This document shows positions 22,545 to 31,431 of a DNA stretch of 64,000 nucleotides, in pieces (within the stretch, counting starts at the first letter, position 1; every line of letters starts with the position of its first letter). Position numbers and translations under genes: made by a program. The DNA lies in the NCBI GenBank assembly GCA_032718475.1, contig JAUCBJ010006842.1:62001-126000 (forward strand), in the 5' to 3' direction. The notes beneath the pieces were generated by a model that made no database searches, was not told the DNA's origin, and saw only the letters and a program-made list of their open reading frames with translations. The DNA comes from Nemertoderma westbladi (lineage: Eukaryota > Xenacoelomorpha > Nemertodermatida > Nemertodermatidae).

Positions 22545-22893
22545 ACCCAGGAGGTTTCTGACTGCCTATGGTCCACCCACAGCTCTCGTTCAGACCACTC
22601 GTAAAGGACCCGTCAGAGCGGCTGTCCTAAAACGCGCTCTCAAGGCCGTTAAACCCCTCTCCCCCGACGTTGCACTTCGACTGGCGGATACACCGACCAT
22701 AATCCGACACCCTCTGATGCAATCATATTGCACCCTTCACCCAGGAGTTATAGCCCTCCTTGTAAAGTGGCTCGCCCCAAAGAGAAAAAGACTCTGGCCA
22801 GCTTTAAAAAACTGCGTAAACGCCGTCCGCGCAAGAAAGACTAACTGTTTAGAGTATTTACATATATTAGAAACTGTGATTTTTGTATATTAA
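22462..22893 (+). pseudogene. Basic C-terminal frame following the zinc-cluster ORF
   Basis: This frame overlaps the end of the previous ORF in a different phase and ends at 22893. It is strongly basic (R-K-R-E-L-E-R-T-I-K-P-R-R, then many K/R). In a third phase near 22790-22840 the DNA also encodes a Lys/Arg-rich run ending K-K-D-stop. The most economical reading is that the zinc-cluster protein once continued into a basic tail through this region and that one or more indels have broken the frame. Which phase is original cannot be decided from one copy. Confidence 0.35.
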
Positions 22894-23017
22894 TAGACTC
22901 AAATCCCATTTTCTGGGAGCGGTGTAAAAGCTTCTGTGGGATATAACTGGCCCTTTTGCTTTGCAATCCAGTTCCCCCCCAGGCGCTGGAATACTCTAAA
23001 AAGCTCTCTAACTCGAA

Positions 23018-24138
23018 TGATGCAAAGCGACCGGCTGATTGGCTGATTTGTTATACGAGGGGCTCTTTACTATGTTCTATCGGCCAACCAGAGCTATAGC
23101 AGCAGAGGATGCAAACAGGGCAACCGAGCGGAGTGACTCATTTTGTGTGTTGGCCAAGGGCTGCAAAAATCCTGATAGTTCGGCATTTAGATATTCGTGG
23201 AACCTGTGGAATCTGGTGTTCTGCCAATGAGAGCGATTCCTCTCTGTGTAAAAAGATACCTGCAACGGTGTTGGAGTCAGAGAGTGTTTTTGTTACTTTG
23301 TGTTATTGCTATCTAGGCCAGGAACAACGGCTCTAGAGTCAATTCGTTTTCATACTTTAGAAGAAACATTAGTAGGCTTAAATTATAGAGCGTATAACTG
23401 TTATCAGTGCAGTCTTGTCACATCTTGTCATATCATATCTTAACATACCGTCTTAATGCTGTTTACTGTTGTGTTTTGGTTGAATATTATTTGGAGAACA
23501 TATATAAAGAACCCAAATTTCCCAATTTTCTTGATACACTACAGGTTAGAGAGACGGGTTATATACAGCGATTGCGACTTATATTATTGTGTATGTAGTG
23601 AATTTAATGCTATTTGATAAGCACTACATTGGTCCGTTACTGTTCTCTTTATATATGATAAAATTCATTGACGGTCGGCAAATTAGTGGGCAGTATTGTA
23701 TGTTACCGGTAGTGTGCATGATTGTGACTGATAACTAGGCATTTCCTAAAGAATGCGCCTCATACGTGAATCTTAAGCCTTACCGACTTGCCGTTGTGAT
23801 TAGTATAAGTCATATCTCTGTTTACCTAGATAGAGCACCACGTCCTAAAGGAACTGCTAATATTTCCCGAAAGTGAATAATATTAGTCAGAAATTAATTA
23901 TTAACGATCAATCGAATAATACAATACAGTAAGCTTACACTGCAATAATAATCTAAGCCCTCAGAATCCAGTCTCCCGGGAATATCCAGCGGGTGAATGG
24001 ACGCGCACTAGGCTGGCTTCTGCTAATGTTGTGTTTATTGGTATTAAATATTTGTCATCTTCTAAAGTCTATTTATAAACCAAAAGACATATAAATTTTG
24101 GCAGGTTAAACTGCTAAAGGTCTTCAAAAGCGCGTACA
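23018..24138 (+). repeat. 3' LTR (1,121 bp)
   Basis: Same length and TG...CA ends as 12455-13575. Substitutions seen include T/C near 12497, T/G and C/A near 12547-12554, and A/G near 12711. TATATAAAG is at 23501-23509. No obvious polypurine tract directly precedes it. Confidence 0.85.
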
Positions 24139-24365
24139 AATATGGAACCTGGTAAACTAGTGTCGTGGGTTTACGTAACATTATGGAACCTGGTAAACTA
24201 GTGTCGTGGGCCTACGTAACAATATGGAACCTGGTAAACTAGCGTCGTGGGTTTACGTAACAATATGGAACCTGGTAAACTAGTGTCGTGGGTCTACGTA
24301 ACATTATGGAACCTGGTAAACTAGTGTCGTGGGCCTACGTAACAATATGGAACTGGTAAACTAGT
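24139..24365 (+). repeat. 41-bp minisatellite abutting the 3' LTR
   Basis: TATGGAACCTGGTAAACTAG recurs at 24141, 24182, 24223, 24264 and 24305, with a truncated copy at 24346 (period 41). The array starts at the base after the LTR's terminal CA. Confidence 0.9.
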
Positions 24366-25260
24366 TGACAAAGAATTATAATAATATGAACGATATTAAA
24401 TAAAAATATCTTAGTAATATATTTATAAACTCCCCATAATTTGAGATTATAATGTATTTAATTGTTGTGTGATTTATACTATACATATCATAATACTTTC
24501 TATAAGGTTTATTGGAATTATAAATGTGAATATTATAATTATTACATTTATTTATTTCATTTTCCCTCATAATCGAGGAGTATAAATACTTTGTTTGTTT
24601 TATTTATTTTTTATTTGAAATAAACAAAGAAACTGCAACCTAATAAATCTCCAAACAACACCATGGATTCCTACTCGCTACTGACGCACATGAAGAATAG
24701 CGGAGCCCTGAAGTATAATTGAATATCTTCTTGAAATAAATCTTTCCTCCAGAAAAAAAAAACGAAAGAAACCAGCCCATGGAAAGGCGTAAAACAATTC
24801 ATTTAATATTTCTTAAAAGTAGCAGTCAGGTAAGATAAATTAAATGTAGTTGAATTCAATTGATGGTGTTCAATTGACGGTGGGGGGGGGGGGGGGGGGG
24901 GGGGTGTACTAATATTCCATAGCAGCAACAAGGCTATAATGCCTTCTCCAGGTCCCGAAGTGGGTTGTGATTGGCCATCTATATTTAGCTAAATCAAGAG
25001 TATTCCATTTCACTGAATTCTTTAATGGAAGCGGCTTCTTATTGGTTGTAGTAAGAGGTGTGAGCGAATCCCTTGTTTGTAAATAGTATTATGTGTTACA
25101 GTTGCTGTAATACGTACCAGAATTTTATAATTTAATGAATTAACTCTGTAAAAAGAAAATGAATTACCAGAATTAAATTAATTCGCATCAATAATATGCT
25201 TAGAAATGATATCTACTCTATTTTTATTATTTATTTTATTACATACATATAATAAGGCTG
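24366..25260. other. AT-rich noncoding region with poly-G
   Basis: No coding or RNA signal is seen. It includes the 23-bp G tract annotated separately at 24882. Confidence 0.5.
24882..24904 (+). repeat. G23 tract followed by TGTAC
   Basis: An uninterrupted run of 23 G followed by TGTACTAATATTCC. The G-run/TGTAC context resembles the termini of the TTAA-flanked element and the tracts at 40671 and ~41849. No TTAA or partner inverted repeat was found here. Confidence 0.7.
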
Positions 25261-25690
25261 CGATATGAGTAATGTTCGTGAAAAATAACTATATGGGGCC
25301 AAAAACATCACGTAAAAACACTGAAACGGGCTAAAAATGATGGAAAACATATGATAGTTGGGAATACATACGAGTTGTACCGTTTCTTATGTATTTACAG
25401 ACATTGCTCAGCGGCCCAAAACGCATGAGTAACCAGTCGTCGAAAATGGCTATCTGGGGCCAAAAATATCACGAAAGAACACTGCTACGGGTTGGAAATG
25501 TTTAAAAAGTATATTAAGGTTGGAAATACATCAGAAATGTATTTATTATAGGAAGGCATCTAGGGGTCTTAACCTCGAATGATAAGTTTATTTTACCGAA
25601 ATACAGCTTGCCAACACATTGTTAGTATCAATAATCAGAAATGTATCGTTTCATAGGTATTTACAGTCGTTGCTCGGCGTCACAATACAA
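25261..25690 (+). repeat. Diverged tandem block (~170-bp unit)
   Basis: Two adjacent blocks share an ordered set of motifs: GAGTAA..., CTAT-TGGGGCCAAAAA, ATCACG-AA-AACACTG, ACGGG, GGAAATACAT, then a GTATTTACAG-GC motif. Divergence is high, so unit limits are approximate. Confidence 0.5.
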
Positions 25691-25761
25691 TACACAATAC
25701 AAACCCGATTGGTTTGGGGTTTGAGGGGGGCCCCGCCTTCCTCTCGTAGGGCCTCTTATCT

Positions 25762-25794
25762 AAGATTAGCATGGCACCCCTGTGCCAAAATCGA
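25762..25794 (+). repeat. U6-snRNA-like fragment
   Basis: AAGATTAGCATGGC, a C-rich step, TGTGCCAAAATCG resembles the conserved central part of metazoan U6 snRNA (AAGATTAGCATGGCCCCTGC...CAAATTCG), with an insertion and an internal deletion. The 5' and 3' parts of U6 are not visible. It is a retropseudogene scrap at best. Confidence 0.3.
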
Positions 25795-25799
25795 AATCT

Positions 25800-26614
25800 C
25801 AGAATCTTTTCTGCTTCGAATACTGCTACATACCTGCAGGCCCATACAGGCAATATTAAGTATGGGTAAACATGGGGTACATGTAAAAGTGTAGAGCCAC
25901 ACCATGGCAGGGACAGAAACAAAGTAACAACACGAACAAATACAAACCCAATACCCCCAGAAGGCCGAGTCCAAGTAACCAAAACGCTAAACTGCTAGAT
26001 ATGAATCTAAGCGCAATACGTGAAGCGCTATATAAGGAACGCTACAATCCCGAATACAAATGTCAATTGCATAGAGATGGGACCCATAAGACCATAGACT
26101 GTAAGCATTGGCAAGCGTTACTTATTTAAGATTAAATTTAAGATTAAAATTATGTTTGTATTACATTACGTATTACATCGGGGTAAAAGTGTAACTTTTA
26201 CTTTTATACTCTCGACTCTTTATTATCCTCGCCGGCCCTCGATAAACAAATTAACCCGAGAATAGTGAAAAATGTATACTTTTTTTCACTAATCTCGTAG
26301 TATTTATATTTGTAATAAAGTGATGAGAGTGTAATAAAGTGATGAGAGTTTTGTACAGTCAAAATAATTTCAATAATTTTCATAATAATATATCAACCTA
26401 AATCTGAAATTTCCAGTTGTATCTTTATATATTAAAAAAACCATTCCACAATTGCAATTGGTGTATTAATGCTTCCAGTCAAATACTATCAATAGCTATA
26501 CTTTACATAATCGTCTCCAGGAAAATTATGTGAGGTGTGACTGACATGAAAATTGTCACAGAAGTTCGCCATAAGATGGGGATTCCGGTGACTTTAAACT
26601 CTTCGCGTAACAAC
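25800..26614. other. Noncoding region
   Basis: No supported feature. It holds only a short direct duplication (GTAATAAAGTGATGAGAGT) at about 26310-26350. Confidence 0.5.
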
Positions 26615-27109
26615 AAAGGCAGCACACTGCCGCCTTTTTCATTGTAAATAATTCAGGACTATGCGCATAAAGGCGGCAGCAGTGTGCCGCCTTTATATAA
26701 TTATAACTTAACCCCAGGGCGGCAGATTGCCGCCTTTACATATATCCCCCACCCCCCCCCCCCCCCCCCCCCCCCCCCAGGGCGCGCGGTAGGGTGTCGC
26801 CTTTATTTAAATCCTCTTATAACTTTCTTATAACTATTGGGGCGGATTAATTGAGTTCATATCCGTTTTGGACAGGAAGACAAACTGGTGTAGAAAAGTT
26901 AATTTAATATTGCTTGAAGGGATTCCTATTGGTTTAGGTTATTTTAAATTATAAAATTTATGCAATTTAATTTTTTGTTAATAATAATCTTAATTTTGTT
27001 TTAATTTTGTTACAAATGATTAAGGCGGCAGTGCGCCGCCCATGGGGGTTCAAATGAAAGGTTTAACAATTTCGAAAATGGTTAAAAAGGCGCGCAGTGT
27101 ACCGCCTTT
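26615..27109. repeat. Cluster of six GC-rich hairpins
   Basis: Six inverted repeats of the form AAAGGCGGCA-loop-TGCCGCCTTT lie in otherwise AT-rich DNA at 26615-26637, 26669-26694, 26716-26737, 26779-26804, 27022-27040 and 27086-27109. Stems are 8-11 bp, loops 3-6, with compensating and non-compensating changes. A C27 tract (26752-26778) abuts the fourth. No ORF spans them. They could be protein-binding sites, structured RNA modules or the core of a repeat family. Confidence 0.75.
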
Positions 27110-27579
27110 GAGGGTAAAGTATTAATACGGTTGGTTATCCTCTTTATAAAAAAATCTCTGGTACGACAAGAAAATAAACCTTAGTCCGATCAAATATGTT
27201 TTGGTCCTTGCCTTGGGAGGAAAAATTTATGTTATTTATCTTTGGTACGCAAAGGGTTAATTGTATTGGAAACATGTACCATTTATAAATCTCAAACGGT
27301 AAATGTATTACCAAAATATTTGGAAGCAATCGGATAAATCGTCTTAACCAATGCCTGGGACAAATTTTTTAATAACTAATTGCAAAAAATCATCAATGAT
27401 GATGCGCATCAGTCAGATTATTGATCACAATAAAATTTCCTACCAAAATCACCCAAAACATTTAATATACTCATGCAAGGTTCAGTGAAAACAAGCGCTA
27501 AATCGCGCGTCTACTAACGCATGAACTGTCTCCTTGAATAGCTTTCTAACAGTCTTACTACTGCCACAAACAAAAATCC

Positions 27580-27652
27580 CCGGGGAAGGGAGGATTGAAC
27601 ACGGTACCAAGAGATTCCAAGTCCCACGCTCTACCGACTTCGCCACTGCGCC
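27580..27652 (-). repeat. tRNA-Pro(UGG)-like SINE head
   Basis: On the minus strand a tRNA-like sequence has a D-arm/A-box region (GTCGGTAGAGCGTGG), an anticodon arm with loop CTTGGAA (anticodon UGG, bases 27621-27615), and a B-box-like GTTCAATCCT (27600-27591). Arms pair imperfectly and the acceptor stem is poor. It is more likely a tRNA-derived SINE or pseudogene than a functional tRNA. Confidence 0.45.
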
Positions 27653-28080
27653 GTATGAAGCCTTAAAACCAAAACCCAAATGGAAATTAACAATTTATAA
27701 ACAAACCAAATTACGGTATTCTTTAAAAAGACTAAAGCAAAAGGCTACTAATATATAATAGGAAAAACTCAAAAAATAATTAGCCCAGGAAGGAAACTCT
27801 AAGGATCCTTATTTTCAAATTCCATACCTATTATTAATGTTATCTGCTACTTTCTGTGGAACAAACGTTTCAAAATTATTTTGTTTTGAAACTTTCAAAT
27901 TGAAACAACAAATCAATAATAATAAATTATAATAAGTTCCCCATAGCCCAGCATTGAATAATGTACTGTATTTTAAGCACACAGAATAATCTGCAATAAA
28001 ATCTTTAATATTCGAAGAATCATGAATAAATTGCTCTATCATTATCATTGTTTAACATTGATTTTGTCATTGTTACAGTA
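27653..28080. other. AT-rich noncoding region
   Basis: Nothing supported between the tRNA-like element and the hAT target duplication at 28081-28088. Confidence 0.5.
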
Positions 28081-28088
28081 GTCTACTT

Positions 28089-29188
28089 TAGTGTTGCAAA
28101 ATCGGGATCCCGATGGAAAGTCCCGATCCCGATCAAAATAAAGAATAAAAAAAAATTATCAGGATTTTTCGGGATTTGCTATATCTGTATTTATGTGCCC
28201 TACAGCTTAAAATTTTTGTAAAATTGTATAAAAATGTAAAATTTTTCCCAATAATAAAATAAAAATTTTTTGTCAAAAACAATAATAATGAAAAATAAAG
28301 TAAAAGTATAGGTAACGGTTTTGCTTTTACAACTACTTGCAGTGCTACAGAGATATATAAATATATATTCATGAATGTCTTTATTATAAATAATATATTT
28401 ATTTTTTTTAACATGATAAACATTTTTATGTGGCAGCTGGAATCACTGTGTTAAGTACAATTCACACATCTCAAACCAGACACTATATAACATTATAGGT
28501 GTCTCATTGGTTCCCCCAAGCTTGAAACTTGAATACAGCCGCCTCCGCCTTGCTGGACATTGTTTTCGTCGTCAGGAGCAGCTTGTTCTTTGGCAGCCCC
28601 ATGAGAAAATAAGCATGGTGGACAGCCCATCGTGAGACGCCGCCTCCTAAAGAACACTGGCCTTGAAGAAAGTCATGGGGGATAGGGAGTTGTGGCGGTG
28701 CAACTTTGTTAACAAGGCGGCATAACATTCTTAATGCACGCTGCATTGGGCTTGCCAATTATGAATTGCATGGTGATGACAAAATGATTTTGTTAAGCCA
28801 GCATAGCATCTCAATGTGCAGCTTCAATGCAGCACGCTGAATATATTATAGAGATGTGGCAGAGGATTCAGTTAGACTGCAGTAGATATATTAAAAATTT
28901 TGCAGAAATTCTATTAAAAACGTAAATGAAATGAAAGTCGTACGTGGGGAATAAACTACGACTGTGAACCATTTGAAAAAAGTCAGTGCATGACCTACTG
29001 TAGACTAGGTCATGGTCAGTGGACATTTTTTTTATATCTAGGCATTTTTTAATACATGAGATTTCTCGAAATTTCTTTTTTACTCCTATAAAAAGGGCAG
29101 TGCAGATAGCTATTTCAAGTTTTGGATGAGAATGGCTGAAATAAAATTAAAAATCTCGATCCCGAATCCCGATACCGTTGCAACACTA
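28089..29188. mobile_element. Nonautonomous hAT-type transposon
   Basis: Terminal inverted repeats start TAGTGTTGCAA on both ends and continue into degenerate CGGGATCCCGAT-type sub-repeats. The flanking 8-mers GTCTACTT (28081-28088) and GTTTATTT (29189-29196) match at 6 of 8 positions, as expected for an old hAT target duplication. The 1,100-bp interior has no transposase. It contains the 3' tail of an RTE-like LINE, so it is a deletion/capture derivative. Confidence 0.7.
28521..28845 (+). pseudogene. RTE-like LINE 3' end inside the hAT element
   Basis: Reads S-R-L-R-L-A-G-H-C-F-R-R-Q-E-Q-L-V-L-W, the conserved C-terminal segment of RTE-like ORF2. Later R-E-L-W-R-C-N-F-V-N-K is also present at 62760-62800. 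Stops interrupt it. The tail AGCATAGCATCTCAATGTGC is shared with the 62.8-kb copy. Confidence 0.6.
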
Positions 29189-29287
29189 GTTTATTTACTA
29201 CTTTAGAGCGTTGAAATTACGTGTGGAGGTGGAATTGAGTATACATTATGTTATGTTGTTTTGTTAAATAAAACACAATTTCGTAGA

Positions 29288-30553
29288 TTACAACTTCAGT
29301 TTGCGAACAACTCTGGCTACCAATCGCTTCGTAGCTGATCCTTGGAGAATTAATTCCAAATTATTCTTCAGAATCTCATAAATAAATTCTTCTTGTTCAT
29401 GGATATCACTGACTAGCCACTCTTGATGTCTATCCCAAAAGGTCTTAATAAGGGCATTTAGCATTCCCAATACAACATCAAACTCTCGGAAAGTTTGCAC
29501 TCCATCTATGATATTTACAATCCCACCCATTGTCTCATCTTGCCATAACTTTTGTTTCAAAATTTGCGCTGCGAAGAGAAGACTTATTTCTTCAGTTTCA
29601 TTTTCTTCCTCCCTATTTTTGTAATATAAATTTATATATTTTCTCAGTCGTTTCTTCTTCATCCTACGGCCTATACAACTTAATTTTACTAATGACATAT
29701 ATTCCTTTAGATTTTCACTGATGTAGTTATAAATTATCCTAATTTTCCGGTTGTCCATCGTAATTATCATATTGTGCTGCTGTGTAATTTTCACCCTTTC
29801 AACCTGATATCTCATTTCCTCTTCCAAACATAGCATATTTGCTCTCCAAACGTTTGGCAAACTACCATCGCATCGCTTCAATGATGCCTTTACTTCATTC
29901 TCAGTTACATATAATATAATGTCGTTAACAGTTGCCATGTGCTGCATCATTTTCATGTTTGCAATTTTAATCAAATTTTCACTTCGTTTATTTGACCATA
30001 TTTTCAAGCGATTCTCAACTTTATCTCTAAGGTACTCTATTATTTCACTGATTTTCTCTTCAGGTTGATAAATGGAAGGCAGCGTAATTCCAGACACTTC
30101 AGGAGCTTCTAGACGCTTTCGGAATTGAAAGTAGTCTGACAAATAACGCAATTTAGTCCGAAAATCGACATTATCAAAATGTCTTCCAAATTTGACTCGT
30201 ATTATTCTTTCGCGATTAAATGTATCACAAATATCAGTGTGCAAAGACAGTTGATATTCCTTAAAAGGGGTTCGACCGCTTAATAAGTCAAGTGTGTTGC
30301 TGATATAATATTTATGAGCTAAGTAAGAATCACTTTTCCCATCCAGTACTAAAAGTCTTTGGCTGGAATTGGTGTAGCCTTGTAGTTCTGCAGTTATTGC
30401 ACCTGTATTTGAGCACATGATATGAGTACGATTGGTGGTAGTATTCACCAACACCACTACCTCTTCTTCAACGCCATTAGGTCTGGAAATTATCTCAAAG
30501 ACACCTATTGAGGTTCGCGTTATGCAGAAGGGGAAGTCAAGGTAAGGACCCAT
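29288..30553 (-). CDS. Uncharacterised intronless 421-aa protein
   Basis: A single uninterrupted frame from ATG (30553) to TAA (29288). An AATAAA signal lies about 90 bp downstream on the minus strand (29195-29190), inside the hAT target duplication. Residues ~1-130 look beta-rich (I-G-V-F-E-I-I-S-R-P-N-G-V-E-E-E, V-L-V-N-T-T-T-N-R-T). Residues ~145-421 are predicted alpha-helical, highly charged and basic near 300-320. There is no signal peptide, membrane segment or cysteine pattern. It lacks retroelement motifs, and codon use looks like ordinary AT-rich host coding sequence. It may be a host gene or a retrocopy that kept its frame. I do not recognise the family. Confidence 0.6.
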   Translation of the reverse strand: MGPYLDFPFCITRTSIGVFEIISRPNGVEEEVVVLVNTTTNRTHIMCSNTGAITAELQGYTNSSQRLLVLDGKSDSYLAHKYYISNTLDLLSGRTPFKEYQLSLHTDICDTFNRERIIRVKFGRHFDNVDFRTKLRYLSDYFQFRKRLEAPEVSGITLPSIYQPEEKISEIIEYLRDKVENRLKIWSNKRSENLIKIANMKMMQHMATVNDIILYVTENEVKASLKRCDGSLPNVWRANMLCLEEEMRYQVERVKITQQHNMIITMDNRKIRIIYNYISENLKEYMSLVKLSCIGRRMKKKRLRKYINLYYKNREEENETEEISLLFAAQILKQKLWQDETMGGIVNIIDGVQTFREFDVVLGMLNALIKTFWDRHQEWLVSDIHEQEEFIYEILKNNLELILQGSATKRLVARVVRKLKL

Positions 30554-30829
30554 AACTGCGTCTTAATCTGTGCCAACTAAACCATTGTATTTGTTGTACT
30601 ATTGTTTATACTATTGCATGGTTTCGTTGCATTACTTAACTACGTACTTATGGTTTCGTGACATCGCTCTACTGAATATAGATCGTAATTGATTAACATT
30701 CCCCTCCCTATAATTACTTATTCTATTGTTGGACTGATGTTAAATTATACGTACGTATACGTTATACTATATTTTACATATAATATAACATTTAATATAC
30801 ACTGCAAAGATTGTGACTATATGATACGT

Positions 30830-31431
30830 ACTATATTATACGTACTATATTATACGTACTATATTATACGTACTATATTATACATACTATATTATACGTA
30901 CTATATTATACGTACTATATTATACATACTATATTATACATACTATATTATACCTACTATATTATACGTACTATATTATACGTACTATATTAATTATACG
31001 TACTATATTATACGTACTATATTATACGTACTATATTATACATACTATATTATACATACTATATTATACATACTATATTATACATACTCTATTATACATA
31101 CTATATTATACATACTATATTATACGTACTATATTATACGTACTATATTATACGTACTATATTATACATACTATATTATACATACTATATTATACATACT
31201 CTATTATACGTACTATATTATACATACTATATTATACGTACTATATTATACATACTATATTATACATACTATATTATACATACTATATTATACGTACTAT
31301 ATTATACGTACTATATTATACGTACTATATTATACATACTATATTATACATACTATATTATACATACTATATTATACGTACTATATTATACGTACTATAT
31401 TATACATACTATATTATACGTACTATAATAT
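30830..31431 (+). repeat. 14-bp microsatellite array 1
   Basis: About 43 units of C-[G/A]-TACTATATTATA. It is interrupted only by a few indels (for example near 30990) and G/A variants. It is noncoding in origin, but 14 bp x 3 is free of stops in one frame, producing a spurious N-terminus for the adjoining RT frame. Confidence 0.95.

Larger units (their letters stand above)
12455..24138 (+). mobile_element. LTR retrotransposon, BEL/Pao-derived, RT/integrase-deleted, with an extra ORF
   Basis: Two 1,121-bp direct repeats with TG...CA ends frame 9.4 kb. Inside are a 2.3-kb leader full of tandem duplications, a BEL/Pao-type Gag-protease ORF lacking RT and integrase, 1.6 kb of noncoding sequence, and an unrecognised zinc-cluster ORF. 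The LTRs differ at only about seven positions by eye, so insertion is recent relative to neighbours. It must have been moved by enzymes supplied in trans. The flanks do not show a clear target duplication (AAGTT left, AATAT right). No primer-binding site was recognised directly after 13575. Confidence 0.75.

Noticed and set aside
25619-25982. Overlapping 72-100 codon frames on both strands
   Set aside because: No motif, no agreement between frames, and the interval overlaps a U6-like scrap and tandem repeats.
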